Assembly (NCBI GenBank): GCA_002842205.1
Contig: PHCI01000008.1
Location: 84,792-148,791 of the forward strand
Source of the DNA: Betaproteobacteria bacterium HGW-Betaproteobacteria-3
GTDB lineage: Bacteria > Pseudomonadota > Gammaproteobacteria > Burkholderiales > Burkholderiaceae_C
DNA: 64,000 nt
Direction: 5' to 3'
The position numbers and the translations under genes are program-made. The notes under the pieces are model-generated. The model had not been told where the DNA came from, searched no databases, and saw only the letters and a program-made list of their open reading frames with translations. This document shows, in pieces, positions 37,960 to 49,019 of this stretch. Each line of letters begins with the position of its first letter. Position 1 is the stretch's first letter.

Positions 37960-38502
37960 ATGAAGCCACGGCATCTGCTTGCGACGTTGACCCTGGCCGT
38001 GGGGATAAGCCCCGCAGCCCATGCGATCAACAACGATCAATGGGCCAACATCAGCGATGTAACAGCCTACGGCCTGCTGGGGGCCGGTCTGGCGGCGCCC
38101 ACGTTGCGGGGGGACTGGCAGGGCCTGCGGCAGGCCGCCTTCAGCATCGGATCGGCCAGCGGCGTCGCCACGCTCGGCAAGGCGGTGTTCAAGGAAACAC
38201 GCCCCGACAGGAGCGACCGCAACAGCTTTCCTTCAGGGCATACCTCGGTGGCCTTTGCGTCGGCCACCACGCTGCACCGCCGCTACGGCTGGGAATACGG
38301 TGTGCCGGCTTATGCGCTGGCCACGCTCACAGGCACGGCGCGGGTGGCGGCCAAAAAACATTTCTGGTGGGACGTGGTGGCCGGTGCGGCCATCGGCACG
38401 ACCACGGGCTGGTTTTTTACCGACCCGTTTGACAACAAGGTGCAGCTGATTCCCTGGGCCGACAGCAAGGGCGGTGGCGTGCTGGTGGGCGTGACCTGGT
38501 GA
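37960..38502 (+). CDS. Exported PAP2-family phosphatase-like protein
   Basis: 180 residues from the ATG at 37960, with AAAGGTGA upstream. A cleavable signal (MKPRHLLATLTLAVGISPAA) is followed by a compact PAP2 domain: KETRPDRSDRNSFPSGHTS and ARVAAKKHFWWDVVAGAAIG. The second Arg and His and the Asp are present. It lacks the multiple helices of classic PAP2 enzymes, so it is probably periplasmic or loosely membrane-bound. It is divergent from the other PAP2 gene across about 86 bases, an arrangement that suggests linked regulation. Confidence 0.83.
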   Translation: MKPRHLLATLTLAVGISPAAHAINNDQWANISDVTAYGLLGAGLAAPTLRGDWQGLRQAAFSIGSASGVATLGKAVFKETRPDRSDRNSFPSGHTSVAFASATTLHRRYGWEYGVPAYALATLTGTARVAAKKHFWWDVVAGAAIGTTTGWFFTDPFDNKVQLIPWADSKGGGVLVGVTW

Positions 38503-38505
38503 GCG

Positions 38506-38539
38506 CTTCAGGCGCCAGGCGCTGAAGGCCCTATTTTTT
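38506..38539 (+). terminator. Intrinsic terminator after the exported PAP2 gene
   Basis: CTTCAG pairs with CTGAAG around a ten-base loop and is followed by GCCCTATTTTTTA. It overlaps the end of the convergent outer-membrane factor gene. Confidence 0.6.
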
Positions 38540-39883
38540 AGCCGCATTCAGGGTGGCAGCGTCCCAGCCGCCCCCCAGCGCCTTGATCAGGTTGACGCTG
38601 GCCACCAGACGGCGGCCCAGCGTGTCGAGCGCGGCACGCTCGTTCTCCAGGGTGGTCGCCTGCACCACCACCACGGGCAGGTAGCTGACAACGCCGGCTG
38701 CGTACTGGTTGTTGGCAATGCGGGCCGATTCGCGCGCTGATTTCACGGCACTGTCTTGCGCAGCGGCCGCTTCGTCCAGAATTTGCAGGGCGGCCAGGTT
38801 GTCTTCAACCTCGCGCAGGCCGTTGAGCACGGTTTGCCGGTAATCGGCCACCACTTCATCGTAGGCTGCCACGGCATCGTTGCGCCGTGCCTGCGGCGAG
38901 CCACCGGCATACAGCGGTGCGCGCACGTCGGCGCCGCCAATCAGGCCTCTGCGAATGCTGGCGCCAATGAACAAATCGAGCGACGGATAAGACCCGGCTT
39001 CGGTCACGCCAATTTGCGCGCTGGCGGCCGCCATCCGCCGCTCGGCCGCGGCAATGTCGGGGCGGCGTGCCAGCAATTCCGTGGGCAGCACCGGCGGTAC
39101 TTCAGGCACCTGCACGTTGAGCGGCGCAGGGGCAATTGAAAAAGCAGCCGGGGCCTGGCCCACCATGACGGCGATGGCGTGTTCGAGCTGAGCCCGTACC
39201 ACGCGCGCGTTGTGCATCTGGGCCAGTGCGGCACCGAGCTGAGCCTGGGCCTGCGCCACATTGCCGCCCGAGACAACGCCGGCGTTGTACTGGTTGCGCG
39301 TCATCTGGAGCGAGCGCTCATAGGCCCGGACGGTGTCCTGGAACATCTGGATGCCGGCGTCCTGGACCCGAAGCTGAAAATAGTTTTGCGCCACCTGCGC
39401 CTGCATCGACAGCGTTGCCGCGGCGAGGTCTGCCACGCTGGCCTGGGCGTTGGCGTCGCTGGCCTCGACGGTGCGCCGGATGCGCCCCCAAAGATCGATT
39501 TCCCAATTGGCCAGGATGCCAAGATCGTTTTTGCCCCCGGCGACCACGGTCGGGGACTGTGCCGCCCGCGCGGTCTCGAGCATCGCCCGACCGCGCCGCA
39601 TGCGTGCTTCCGCCGCCTGAAGCGACCGGTTTTGCGATTCGACCTGCGCCATGAGGGCATCCAGCTCGCGGTCGCCGTAGATTTCCCACCAGCGCCCCGG
39701 CAACGTGGCTTCCCGAACGGATTGCGTTTTCAGCGCGGTGCCTTCCTTGTACGCGGGCGGAATCTCGATGGCGGGGCGTTCGTACTCAGGCCCGACGACC
39801 GTACAGGCTGTCAGGAGCGCTGCCAGGCCGACCAGGGTGAAGGCGCGCAGAGTCGGGGTTGCAGCGGGGGGCGAGGCGGTCAT
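38531..39883 (-). CDS. RND efflux outer-membrane lipoprotein, NodT/OprM family
   Basis: 450 residues. A lipoprotein signal ends with the lipobox LLTAC (Cys27). Two outer-membrane-efflux repeats follow, with [20 protein letters not shown] and [41 protein letters not shown] is typical of NodT/OprM proteins, which form the trimeric outer-membrane duct of tripartite pumps. Its start overlaps the upstream pump gene (ATGA). It is the last gene of a four-gene pump operon. Confidence 0.9.
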   Translation of the reverse strand: MTASPPAATPTLRAFTLVGLAALLTACTVVGPEYERPAIEIPPAYKEGTALKTQSVREATLPGRWWEIYGDRELDALMAQVESQNRSLQAAEARMRRGRAMLETARAAQSPTVVAGGKNDLGILANWEIDLWGRIRRTVEASDANAQASVADLAAATLSMQAQVAQNYFQLRVQDAGIQMFQDTVRAYERSLQMTRNQYNAGVVSGGNVAQAQAQLGAALAQMHNARVVRAQLEHAIAVMVGQAPAAFSIAPAPLNVQVPEVPPVLPTELLARRPDIAAAERRMAAASAQIGVTEAGSYPSLDLFIGASIRRGLIGGADVRAPLYAGGSPQARRNDAVAAYDEVVADYRQTVLNGLREVEDNLAALQILDEAAAAQDSAVKSARESARIANNQYAAGVVSYLPVVVVQATTLENERAALDTLGRRLVASVNLIKALGGGWDAATLNAAKK

Positions 39884-42800
39884 GGTGTCGAGTCTGCCAC
39901 GACGGGCGGCAGGCCGGTGGCGAGGCGGGTGGAGGGAAAGTGACGCTGGCGCAGTTCGCGCGTCCAGGTGCTGAACCGGTCAAGGTAGAGGTACACGACG
40001 GGGGTGGTGTAAAGCGTCAGCAACTGGCTCATGATGAGGCCGCCGCCGATGGCAATGCCCAGGGGTTGGCGCATCTCGGCGCCGTCACCCCGGCCCAGCG
40101 CCAGCGGGATGGCGGCGAGCAAAGCTGCCAGCGAGGTCATCAGGATCGGCCGGAACCGCAGCAGACAGGCCTGAAAGATCGCGTCGCGGGGGGTGGCCGA
40201 TGCGTTGCGCTGCGCATCCAGTGCAAAGTCGATCATCATGATGGCGTTTTTCATGACGATGCCGATCAGCATGAAGATGCCGATCAGCGCGATCACGCTG
40301 AAGTCGGTCCGGAACAGCATCAGTGCCAGCAGTGCGCCCACGCCAGCCGACGGCAGGGTCGAGAGGATGGTCAGCGGGTGCACCAGGCTTTCGTAGAGCA
40401 TGCCCAGAACGATGTAGAGCGTCAGAAAGGCGGCGAGGATAAGCGCTGGCTGGCTGTCCAGCACCTCCCGGAAGGCGCGCGCCGACCCCTGGAAGCTGCC
40501 GCGCACCGACGACGGCACGCCGATGTCGCGCAAGGCCTGCTCGATCGACCGGGTGGCCTGCGACAGTGGCACCCCTCGTGGCAGGTTGAACGAAATGGTG
40601 GTGGCGGCGAGCTGCGAATGGTGATTGACGCTGAGCGCGGTTTCGGTCTGTTCGTAACGCGCGACCATGGACAGCGGAACCCGGCGGCCGGTTGAGCTGA
40701 TGATTTGCAGATGGTCCAGCGCGGCGGGCGATTCGGCGCGTTCGGGCGCGACGCCCATCACGACACGGTATTGGTTCAGCGGCTGGTAGATGGTCGAAAC
40801 CGGGCGCTGGGCAAAGGCATTGGCCAACATGGCGTCAATCTGCCTGATGCTGACGCCCAACCGTGCCGCAGCATCCCGGTCGACCACCAGGGTGGTCTGC
40901 AAGCCCTTGCTCTGTCCGTCGGTGTCCACGTCGAGCAGCTCGGGGATTTGCGCCATGGCCTTGCGGATGCGGGGCTCCCAGAGGCGCAGCAGATCCAGTT
41001 CGTCGGCCTGGATCGTGTATTCATAGAACGAGCGGCTTTGGCGGCCCCCCACACGAATGTCCTGGACCGGATTCAGGATCAGCGTGGCGCCGGGCTCCCG
41101 GTCGAGCCGGGTGCGCAGGCGGGCGACCACCTTGTCGGCACCTTCGCCACGCTCGGACAAGGGCTTGAGTGTGACAAAGATGGATCCCGTGTTGCGCTGC
41201 GCGCCACCGGTGAAACCCACCACGTTTTCCACGGCGCGGTCGGCGCGGACGATGTCGATGAAGTCGCCCATCTTTTGCTGCATGACCTGAAACGAGACGC
41301 TTTGGTCACCCTGGAGGCTGCCCGTGAGCTGGCCCGTGTCCTGCTGCGGAAAGAACCCTTTGGGAATGATGACGTAAAGGTACACGTTGAGCACAACCGT
41401 GCCCAGCAGGATGAGCATGGTGAGGGGCGCGTGGCCAAGGACCCATGACAGACTGCGCTCGTAGCCACCGACCAGGGCCGTGAACCCGCGCTCGCTCCAG
41501 CGGTAGAACCGGCCCCGGCGGTGGTCGGGGGCTGTCGGCTTCAGCAGCATGGCGCACATCATGGGCGCCGTGGTGAGCGCAACCACCAGCGAAAGCAGGA
41601 TGGCCACGGCGAGCGTGACCGCGAACTCGCGGACGAACAGGCCCACGTAGCCGCCCATGAACAGCATCGGGATGAAGACGGCCACCAGCACCAGGGTCAT
41701 GGTCAGCACCGTGGAGCCGACTTCCTTCGCGCCGATCAGCGCCGCCTCGCGGGCCGGGGTGCCGTTCTCGATATGGCGTGAAACGTTTTCGAGCACGACG
41801 ATCGCGTCGTCCACCACAAACCCGACGGCAATGGTCAAGGCCATGAGTGTCAGGTTGTTGAGGCTGTAGTCCAGCAGATACATCACCGCGAACGTGCCGA
41901 TCAGCGAAACCGGGACGGCAATGCCCGGCACCAACGCCGCGCGACCATTGCGCAGGAAAAGCAGGACGACCATCGTCACCAGCACGACCGCCAGAATCAA
42001 GGCATCCCCCGCGTCCCGCATCGACGCGCGCACGGTGCCGGTGCGCTCCATCATCACCGACAGGTCCAGTGCGGCTGGAATGGAGGCGCGCAGTTCAGGC
42101 ATGACCCGGGTGATGTGGTCAACCGTCTCCAGGATGTTGGCATCGGATTCGCGCCGGATGATCACCAGCACGGCCGGCTTGCCATTGGCGGAGCCTGCGG
42201 TGCGCAGATCCTGCACCGAGTCGGTCACTTCGGCGACGTCACCGAGCCGCACGGCGGCGCCATTGCTCCGGTATTTCACCAGGACCGGCAAGTACTCCGC
42301 TGCGGTGCCGGCCTTGCCGTTGGCGGAAATCTGCCAATGCTGCATGTCGCTTTCGACGACACCTTGCGGGCGGTTGGAGTTGGACGCAACGATGGCCTTG
42401 CGGACGTCTTCAAAGTCGATTCCATACTGGTTCAGGGCCGGGACGTTGAGGTCAACGCGCACCGCGGGCAATGAGCCGCCACCAATCTCGACCTCACCCA
42501 CGCCCTTGAGCTGGGACAGCTTCTGGGCGATGACGGTCGAGGCGGTGTCGTACATCTGCCCCTGCGTCAGAGTGTCCGAGGTCAGGCCCAGGATCATGAT
42601 TGGCGCGTCGGCCGGATTGACCTTGCGGTAGCTGGGGCTGCCTGGCATTTCCGATGGCAAGGAACTGCGTGCGGCGTTGAGCGCGGCCTGAACATCCCGC
42701 GCGGCGCCGTCAATGTCGCGCTTGAGATCGAACTGCAAGACGACGCGCGTCGCGCCAAGCGCACTGCTGGAGGTCATCTCGGTGATGCCGGCGATGCGAC

Positions 42801-43014
42801 CCAGCGAGCGCTCCAGCGGCGCAGTCACGGCCGCGGCCATGGTTTCGGGACTGGCCCCCGGCATGGAGGCCGACACCTTGATGGTCGGGATGTCAACGCG
42901 TGGCAGCGGCGAGACCGGCAGCAGCCGCAGCGCTGCCAGGCCGAGCAGCACCAGACCGACGGTGAGCAGCGTGGTGGCGACGGGCCGGCGGATGAACGGG
43001 GCGCTGACGTTCAC
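39880..43014 (-). CDS. RND inner-membrane pump, MdtC-like
   Basis: 1044 residues, GTG start. Twelve membrane segments with two large periplasmic loops. [20 protein letters not shown], the helix-four region [20 protein letters not shown] with its paired acidic residues, and [18 protein letters not shown] are classic HAE-1 RND landmarks. It lies ten bases downstream of a second RND gene. The two-pump arrangement matches MdtB/MdtC, which form a heterotrimer in E. coli. Substrates there include bile salts and novobiocin; here the genomic setting hints at lipids. Confidence 0.92.
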   Translation of the reverse strand: MNVSAPFIRRPVATTLLTVGLVLLGLAALRLLPVSPLPRVDIPTIKVSASMPGASPETMAAAVTAPLERSLGRIAGITEMTSSSALGATRVVLQFDLKRDIDGAARDVQAALNAARSSLPSEMPGSPSYRKVNPADAPIMILGLTSDTLTQGQMYDTASTVIAQKLSQLKGVGEVEIGGGSLPAVRVDLNVPALNQYGIDFEDVRKAIVASNSNRPQGVVESDMQHWQISANGKAGTAAEYLPVLVKYRSNGAAVRLGDVAEVTDSVQDLRTAGSANGKPAVLVIIRRESDANILETVDHITRVMPELRASIPAALDLSVMMERTGTVRASMRDAGDALILAVVLVTMVVLLFLRNGRAALVPGIAVPVSLIGTFAVMYLLDYSLNNLTLMALTIAVGFVVDDAIVVLENVSRHIENGTPAREAALIGAKEVGSTVLTMTLVLVAVFIPMLFMGGYVGLFVREFAVTLAVAILLSLVVALTTAPMMCAMLLKPTAPDHRRGRFYRWSERGFTALVGGYERSLSWVLGHAPLTMLILLGTVVLNVYLYVIIPKGFFPQQDTGQLTGSLQGDQSVSFQVMQQKMGDFIDIVRADRAVENVVGFTGGAQRNTGSIFVTLKPLSERGEGADKVVARLRTRLDREPGATLILNPVQDIRVGGRQSRSFYEYTIQADELDLLRLWEPRIRKAMAQIPELLDVDTDGQSKGLQTTLVVDRDAAARLGVSIRQIDAMLANAFAQRPVSTIYQPLNQYRVVMGVAPERAESPAALDHLQIISSTGRRVPLSMVARYEQTETALSVNHHSQLAATTISFNLPRGVPLSQATRSIEQALRDIGVPSSVRGSFQGSARAFREVLDSQPALILAAFLTLYIVLGMLYESLVHPLTILSTLPSAGVGALLALMLFRTDFSVIALIGIFMLIGIVMKNAIMMIDFALDAQRNASATPRDAIFQACLLRFRPILMTSLAALLAAIPLALGRGDGAEMRQPLGIAIGGGLIMSQLLTLYTTPVVYLYLDRFSTWTRELRQRHFPSTRLATGLPPVVADSTP

Positions 43015-43024
43015 GGCGTTGCTC

Positions 43025-46000
43025 TCACACGCGGTCCCCGCCGGATGCGGCTGCCGCCCGGCGTTCAGGTCGCGACGTCATGGCCCGCGACAGGCGGTCA
43101 AAGGCGAGGTACACCACGGGGGTGGTGAACAAGGTCAGCATCTGGCTGACGATCAGGCCGCCGACCAGGGCGACCCCCAGCGGGTGGCGTAACTCCGAGC
43201 CCACGCCCGAACCCAGCATCAGTGGCAAGGCCGCCAGCAGCGCCGCCATGGTGGTCATCAGAATGGGCCGGAAACGCAGTTGGCAGGCCTCGAAGATGGC
43301 GTCTCGCGGCGACAGCGCCCGCTCGCGTTGGGCGTCGAGCGCAAAGTCGATCATCATGATGGCGTTTTTCATCACGATGCCAATCAGCAGGATGATGCCG
43401 ATGATGGAAATCACGTTGAGTTCATTGCCCGACAGCAGCAGGGCCAGCAAGGCGCCCGCGCCCGCCGAAGGCAGCGTGGACAGGATGGTGACGGGGTGGA
43501 TGTAGCTCTCATACAGCACGCCCAGCACGATGTAGACCGTCACGATGGCGGCGAGGATCAACCACAGCTGGCTGGCCAGGGATGCGCGGAACGCCAGCGC
43601 AGACCCCTTGAACTTCAATTGCATGCTGGGGGGCATGCCCAGTTCGCGCTGGGCCGATTCGACCACCTTGATGGCGTCGCCCAGGGAAACACCCGGTGCC
43701 AGATTGAACAGAATGGTGGCGGCCGGAAACTGGCCGACACGGGTGATCACCAGCGGCGTTGTGCGCTGGGTGACCCGCGCAATCGAGGCCAATGGAACCT
43801 GTCGTGCTGAATCGCGTGCGTCCGGGTCTGCGGCGGACGCCCCACCCGCCGCGCTGAGATGGAGGCTTTCAAGGGCTCGCGGGTCGCTGCGGAACTCGGG
43901 CTTGACCTCCATCACGACGCGCTGCTGACTGGTCGGCGTGAAGATCGTGGCCACCTGGCGCTGCCCGTATGCGTTGTAAAGCGTGTTGTCCACAACCAGC
44001 GGCGAAATGCCCAGACGGCCGGCCAGGGCGCGATCCACCTCCACATGGGCTTCCAGGCCGCCCTCCTGCTGGTCGCTGGCAACGTCCGTCAATTGCCCGC
44101 TGGCCTGCAGCCGCGCGACCAGGCGCGGCACCCAGCTGCGCAGCACTTCGACGTCTGCGTCCTCCAGCGAAAGCTGATATTGCGTGCGGCTGACCTGGTC
44201 TTCAATCGTGATGTCCTGCACGGGCTGCATGTGGAGTTCAATGCCCTGGACGTTGGCCAGCGCGTGTTGCAGACGGCCGATCACCTCCCCCACACTGGCA
44301 TCGCGCTGCGACAGGGGTTTGAGGTTGATCAGAAAGCGGCCGCTGTTGAGCGTCGGGATGTTGCCGTCAACACCAATGAAGGAGGAAAGGCTCTGAACCG
44401 CCGGGTCTTTCAGGATGACGCGGCCGAGCGCCTGCTGTCGTTCGGCCATGGCGCTGAAGGAAATGGTCGTGGGGGCCTGTGAGATGCCCAGAATGGCCGA
44501 CGTGTCCTGAAGCGGGAAAAATCCCTTGGGAATGAAGATGTACAGAAAGACGGTCAGCGCCAGCGTGGCGAAAGCCGTCATCAGGGTCAGGGTCTGGCGG
44601 GCCAGAACCCATTCCAGCAGGCGCGAATACCGTGCGATCACAGCGTCGAACATCGCACCACTGGCCTGGAACATGCGTCCTTGCTGCGCCTTGGGCACGT
44701 GACGGAGCAGCCGGGCGCACATCATGGGCGTCAGCGTCAGGGAGACCACCGCAGAAATCAGGATGGCCACGGCCAGCGTGATGGCGAATTCACGGAACAT
44801 GCGTCCGACCACATCGCTCATGAACAGCAGCGGAATCAGCACGGCGATCAATGACAAGGTCAGCGAGACAATGGTCAGCCCGATTTCGCGGGCCCCGTCG
44901 AGCGCAGCCTTCAGCGGTGGAACGCCCGCTTCAATATGCCGCGTGATGTTCTCGATCATCACGATGGCGTCGTCCACCACAAAGCCGGTGGCGACGATCA
45001 AGGCCATCAGGGTGAGGTTGTTGATCGAGAAGCCCGCCACGTACATCACGGCAAAGGTGCCCACCAGGGACAGCGGTACCGCCACGCTGGGGATCACGGT
45101 GGCCGAAAAATTCCGAAGGAACACGAAGATGACCATCACCACCAGCACCACGGCCAGCAAGAGTTCAAACTGCACATCACGGACCGACGCTCGAATGGTC
45201 TCGGTGCGGTCGGTCAGCATGGTGACATCGACCGCGACCGGCAGCGATGCCTGCAACTGCGGCAGCAGTTTCTTGATGCGGTCTACAACCTCGATGACAT
45301 TGGCGCCAGGCTGCCGCTGGACATTGACGATGAGTGCGGGCGATTCATTGGCCCACGCCGCGAGGCGCGAGTTCTCGGCGCCATCGATGACGTCAGCGAC
45401 GTCCATCAGGCGCACCGCTGCGCCATTGCGATGGGCGACGATCATGGAGCGGAATTCGTCAGCCGATCGGAGCTGGTCATTGGCGTTGATGGTGGACGCG
45501 CGCGTGGGTCCGTCAAAGCCGCCCTTGGCCTGGTTGGAGTTGGCATTGCCGATGGCGATGCGCAAGTCTTCAAGGGAGAGACCGTAGGCCGCAAGAACTT
45601 TGGGATTCGCCTGAATCCGGACGGCCGGGCGTTGCCCACCACTGATGCTGACGAGGCCCACCCCCGACAGCTGCGAAATCTTGGCGGTCAACCGGGTTTC
45701 GGCCAGTTGCTGGATTTCAGGCAACGGCAGCGTGCGCGAGGTCAGTGCCAGCGTGACGATGGATGGATCGGCGGGGTTGACCTTGTTGTAGATCGGCAGC
45801 TGGGGCAGATCGGGCGGCAACAGGTTGGCGGCAGCGTTGATGGCGGCCTGCACGTCCTGTTCGGCCACGTCCAGCGGGAGGTCGAGGCTGAACTGCAGCG
45901 TGATGATCGAGGCGCCGCCGGAGCTGCTCGAGGACATCTGGTTCAAACCGGGCATCCGGCCGAACTGGCGCTCCAGCGGCGCCGTGATCGTCGATGTCAC

Positions 46001-46174
46001 GACCTCCGGGCTTGCGCCGGGGTACAGGGTGACGACCTGAATGGTCGGATAGTCGAACTTGGGCAATGCCGAAAGCGGCAGGAGCCGATAGGCAAATACG
46101 CCCACCAGCAGGATGGCCACCATCAGCAGCGAGGTCGCCACGGGCCGCAGGATGAAGGTGCGCGACAGGTTCAT
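43025..46174 (-). CDS. RND inner-membrane pump, MdtB-like
   Basis: 1049 residues. It begins [40 protein letters not shown] carries the proton-relay aspartates, and [20 protein letters not shown] is the second-half signature. It is a paralogue of the next gene downstream. The membrane fusion protein gene precedes it by 27 bases, so adaptor, two pumps and duct are in operon order. Confidence 0.92.
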   Translation of the reverse strand: MNLSRTFILRPVATSLLMVAILLVGVFAYRLLPLSALPKFDYPTIQVVTLYPGASPEVVTSTITAPLERQFGRMPGLNQMSSSSSGGASIITLQFSLDLPLDVAEQDVQAAINAAANLLPPDLPQLPIYNKVNPADPSIVTLALTSRTLPLPEIQQLAETRLTAKISQLSGVGLVSISGGQRPAVRIQANPKVLAAYGLSLEDLRIAIGNANSNQAKGGFDGPTRASTINANDQLRSADEFRSMIVAHRNGAAVRLMDVADVIDGAENSRLAAWANESPALIVNVQRQPGANVIEVVDRIKKLLPQLQASLPVAVDVTMLTDRTETIRASVRDVQFELLLAVVLVVMVIFVFLRNFSATVIPSVAVPLSLVGTFAVMYVAGFSINNLTLMALIVATGFVVDDAIVMIENITRHIEAGVPPLKAALDGAREIGLTIVSLTLSLIAVLIPLLFMSDVVGRMFREFAITLAVAILISAVVSLTLTPMMCARLLRHVPKAQQGRMFQASGAMFDAVIARYSRLLEWVLARQTLTLMTAFATLALTVFLYIFIPKGFFPLQDTSAILGISQAPTTISFSAMAERQQALGRVILKDPAVQSLSSFIGVDGNIPTLNSGRFLINLKPLSQRDASVGEVIGRLQHALANVQGIELHMQPVQDITIEDQVSRTQYQLSLEDADVEVLRSWVPRLVARLQASGQLTDVASDQQEGGLEAHVEVDRALAGRLGISPLVVDNTLYNAYGQRQVATIFTPTSQQRVVMEVKPEFRSDPRALESLHLSAAGGASAADPDARDSARQVPLASIARVTQRTTPLVITRVGQFPAATILFNLAPGVSLGDAIKVVESAQRELGMPPSMQLKFKGSALAFRASLASQLWLILAAIVTVYIVLGVLYESYIHPVTILSTLPSAGAGALLALLLSGNELNVISIIGIILLIGIVMKNAIMMIDFALDAQRERALSPRDAIFEACQLRFRPILMTTMAALLAALPLMLGSGVGSELRHPLGVALVGGLIVSQMLTLFTTPVVYLAFDRLSRAMTSRPERRAAAASGGDRV

Positions 46175-46201
46175 GGGCAGCCGACGGTGTGGCCCAGGCG
46201 G

Positions 46202-47506
46202 TCAGGCGCCACTGTTGGCACTCCGGCCTTGCGGCCTGAGCGTGGGCGTCTCCACGTCGCCGGGCGGTGCGCGCCGCTCCGTGTCGCTCTTGAGGGCAGC
46301 CGTTGGCTCGCGCACCGTGGGTTCGACGGTCACGCCGTCGCGCAGGCTGTCGGCGCCATCGGTCACGACCATGGCGCCCGCATCGACCCCGGCGTCGACC
46401 ACGGAAATCTCGCCCTGGGTCGAGCCGATCTTGACAGGCACCACGGCGACGGTCTTGTCGTTCTTGACCACATAGACGAACGTTCCCGCCACGCCCCGCT
46501 GGATGGCGGCCGTGGGCACGAGCAACGCATCCCGGCGGGTCTCAACGAGCATTCTCACGTTGACAAACTGATTGGCAAACAACGTGCCGTCGGTGTTGCG
46601 GAATTCGGCCCTGAGCTTGATGGTGCCCGTGGCCGGATCAATCTGGTTGTCCGCCGCCAGCAACCGGCCGCCGGCGAGCTTCACTTTCTGGTCACGGTCA
46701 AAGGCGTCGACCTGAATGCGTTCACCCGCGTTCAGGCGTGTCATCACGCGCGGCAGGGCGTCTTCGGGAATCGGGAACACCACGCTGATGGGGTTTAATT
46801 GCGTGATCACCACAATGGGGCTGGCTTCGGCGGCGCGCACGATGCTGCCGGGGCCGACCTGGCGAAATCCCACACGCCCACTGATCGGGGCCGTGATCCG
46901 TGCGTGCGAGAGTTGCAGCTGCGCACTTTCCACTTCGCCACGCGCGGCCTGGACGGCCGCCTTGTATTGGCGTACCAGTGACTCCTGGGTATCGACCTGT
47001 TGCCGTGCGATCGAGTCCTGCGCCAGGAGCGAGCGATAGCGCTCGAGATCGGCCTGAGCGCCATCGAGCAACGCCTCGTTGCGCGCCAGTTGGCCGGTGA
47101 CCAGCCCGAGTTGCACCTCAAAGGGTTTGGGATCGATCAAGGCCAACAAATCGCCCTTGTCGACCATCTGGCCTTCCTTGAAAGCGATGCTCATCAACTG
47201 CCCATCGACCCGGCTGTGGACTTGAACGGTGTTCAACGGCGTGACCGTGCCGAGTGCTGGCAGATAGATGTCAAGGTTGCCCTTTCGCACCGCCGTGGCG
47301 ATCACCGGCGCGCCGCGAAGCTGTGCGCCCGCAGCCACGGGCGCCGTCGCTGTTTTCGTGGCGTCGGTCGAGCGTTTGCTGACAAGCCAGCCTGCGCTGG
47401 CCAGCACGGCCAATCCGAGAACTGACGCCACGATCCAGCGCTTTCGCCTTCCGGCTCCTGCACGCGTGTCCGATGACGGAGCAATGGGGTCAGAGTTCGG
47501 GTTCAT
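46202..47506 (-). CDS. RND periplasmic adaptor (membrane fusion protein), MdtA-like
   Basis: 434 residues. An N-terminal membrane anchor (RWIVASVLGLAVLASAGWLV) is followed by the lipoyl half-motifs around IYLPALGTVTPLNTVQVHSR, a coiled-coil hairpin (LLDGAQADLERYRSLLAQDS), and the barrel region HARITAPISGRVGFRQVGPG. It connects the RND pumps to the outer-membrane duct. The ceramide synthase candidate lies only 71 bases upstream on the same strand, so this pump may be co-transcribed with it. Confidence 0.92.
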   Translation of the reverse strand: MNPNSDPIAPSSDTRAGAGRRKRWIVASVLGLAVLASAGWLVSKRSTDATKTATAPVAAGAQLRGAPVIATAVRKGNLDIYLPALGTVTPLNTVQVHSRVDGQLMSIAFKEGQMVDKGDLLALIDPKPFEVQLGLVTGQLARNEALLDGAQADLERYRSLLAQDSIARQQVDTQESLVRQYKAAVQAARGEVESAQLQLSHARITAPISGRVGFRQVGPGSIVRAAEASPIVVITQLNPISVVFPIPEDALPRVMTRLNAGERIQVDAFDRDQKVKLAGGRLLAADNQIDPATGTIKLRAEFRNTDGTLFANQFVNVRMLVETRRDALLVPTAAIQRGVAGTFVYVVKNDKTVAVVPVKIGSTQGEISVVDAGVDAGAMVVTDGADSLRDGVTVEPTVREPTAALKSDTERRAPPGDVETPTLRPQGRSANSGA

Positions 47507-47577
47507 GGGGTGAGTTGTGGCGCGGCAGAAGCCTATTATCGGGCGACGGCCTTGGGGTTCAAGTCTTGGCGTCGGAT

Positions 47578-48744
47578 TCAGCGCGCATCAAGGGGGCGTT
47601 CGTAAACACGGTAGCGCTTGTAGGCGCGGCCGCCGATCGACTCAATGATGCTGCGCATGCCGGCGTTGTCCTCCAGGATCCAGGACAACTCGACATCCGT
47701 GACGCCACGTTGGTGCAGTTGTGCCCGTGCCGCATCGATCATCAGAAACGCCAATCCCGGGCCGAAGCGGGTGTTCTGAAATTTTTTCCGGACCCCCATG
47801 AGCGGCACACGGGCGCTGCGGGGGTGCCGGACCTTGAGTCGCCATAGCAGTTTGAGCCACCCCAATGGAAAAAGTTTGCCATGCAACCCCCGGATGGCCT
47901 CATTGATGTTGGGCAGGGCGACGATGAACGCGGCGGCCTCTCCATCCAGTTCGGCGATCTGGATCAGGTCCGGGCTGATGAGGAACCGGAGCTCCTGCCC
48001 CATCGCCGCAAATTCGGCAACCGTAAAGGGCACAAAGCCCCAGTTGTCGGCCCAGGCATCGTTGAAGATGTCGCGCAGCTGCAAGATCTCTTCGTCAAAC
48101 CGTTTGGTGTCGATGCGCCGGACCGTCACGCCGCGCGTCGCCCGGCTTGTCATGCGTTGCATGACCGGCGAAGGCTGGAAATTGGGTTCGACGATGTAAG
48201 CCAGCGTGTCCTTCACCGGCTGGTATCCGACGGCTTCAAGCTGTTGGGCGTAGTAAGGCGGTGCGTGACCCATCATCAACATGGGGGGCGTATCAAACCC
48301 GTCGACGAGAAGGCCCATTTCGGAATTGATGGACAGGTTGAACGGCCCGCGCACGCGGCGGATGCCCTGGTCCCGCAACCACAGTTCGGCAATCTCGAGC
48401 AGGGCGGCGAAGGTTTCATGCCGGTCTTCGGCATCGAGCATCCCAAAAAAGCCGGTAGCGTCGTCGTAGCGCTCCAGATGCAGCGCATCGATCTGCGCGC
48501 TGATTCTGCCAACCGGCTGCTGTCCGCGCCACGCAATCCAGGCTTGCCATCGGGCATGCTGGAAATAGGGGTTGTGCTTGGGTGAAAAATACATTCGCCG
48601 CTCGGTCAGGAGCGGAGTGACCCAAGCCGGGTCCGATGCCATGATGATGTCGGGGACGCGGATGAACTGGTCCAGATCGGCCTTGCTGACCACCGGGGTG
48701 ATGCGCAACGGCGCCGACGCGTGCAATGGGGTGCCCACGGTCAC
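47578..48744 (-). CDS. GNAT-like N-acyltransferase, candidate bacterial ceramide synthase
   Basis: 388 residues, GTG start. The family is recognisable from FIRVPDIIMASDPAWVTPLL, FFGMLDAEDRHETFAALLE, RVRGPFNLSINSEMGLLVDG, TPPMLMMGHAPPYYAQQLEA and the C-terminal VELSWILEDNAGMRSIIESIGG (GNAT-fold, YghO-like). From memory, the Caulobacter ceramide synthase (bCerS) belongs to this family. It would N-acylate a sphingoid base. The presence of serine palmitoyltransferase, its ACP, a CerR-type reductase and an acyl-AMP ligase within 10 kb supports this. The sequence alone does not show the acyl or amine substrate. Confidence 0.72.
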   Translation of the reverse strand: MTVGTPLHASAPLRITPVVSKADLDQFIRVPDIIMASDPAWVTPLLTERRMYFSPKHNPYFQHARWQAWIAWRGQQPVGRISAQIDALHLERYDDATGFFGMLDAEDRHETFAALLEIAELWLRDQGIRRVRGPFNLSINSEMGLLVDGFDTPPMLMMGHAPPYYAQQLEAVGYQPVKDTLAYIVEPNFQPSPVMQRMTSRATRGVTVRRIDTKRFDEEILQLRDIFNDAWADNWGFVPFTVAEFAAMGQELRFLISPDLIQIAELDGEAAAFIVALPNINEAIRGLHGKLFPLGWLKLLWRLKVRHPRSARVPLMGVRKKFQNTRFGPGLAFLMIDAARAQLHQRGVTDVELSWILEDNAGMRSIIESIGGRAYKRYRVYERPLDAR

Positions 48745-49019
48745 TGCAAACCAGGTTCGTGCGAGCCCGTACCGGAGCAGAACGCCGTGACCAAAGCAAG
48801 GCAGTCATTGCGGCCTGGCCGCCGTTCCACAACGGCGCACGGGGTCTGGACTTTGGGGTGATCTGGAAAGTGTCCGTTGCGTTTCATACAATCTTGGGTT
48901 TTATCGGTTGCGCAAAGTTCCCGGCCTTGCCTCGTGGCGGCGCCTGGCGGCGGCGCTCAACATTGTATGCGCGCCGAAATTCGGGGGCCTGCGTCAACCT
49001 GAGGTCTGGGCTACGACAC
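48745..49019. promoter_or_regulatory. Divergent intergenic region, ceramide synthase candidate and kinase B
   Basis: 275 bases, richer in A and T around 48870-48910. A small hairpin (CGCCGTT at 48820-48826, AACGGCG at 48831-48837) is present. It must hold promoters for both directions; I cannot place them with confidence. Confidence 0.35.

Noticed and set aside
44936..46798. 620-residue open frame on the plus strand
   Set aside because: Antisense to the RND pump and adaptor genes, which are full length and conserved. The composition is typical of a shadow frame.
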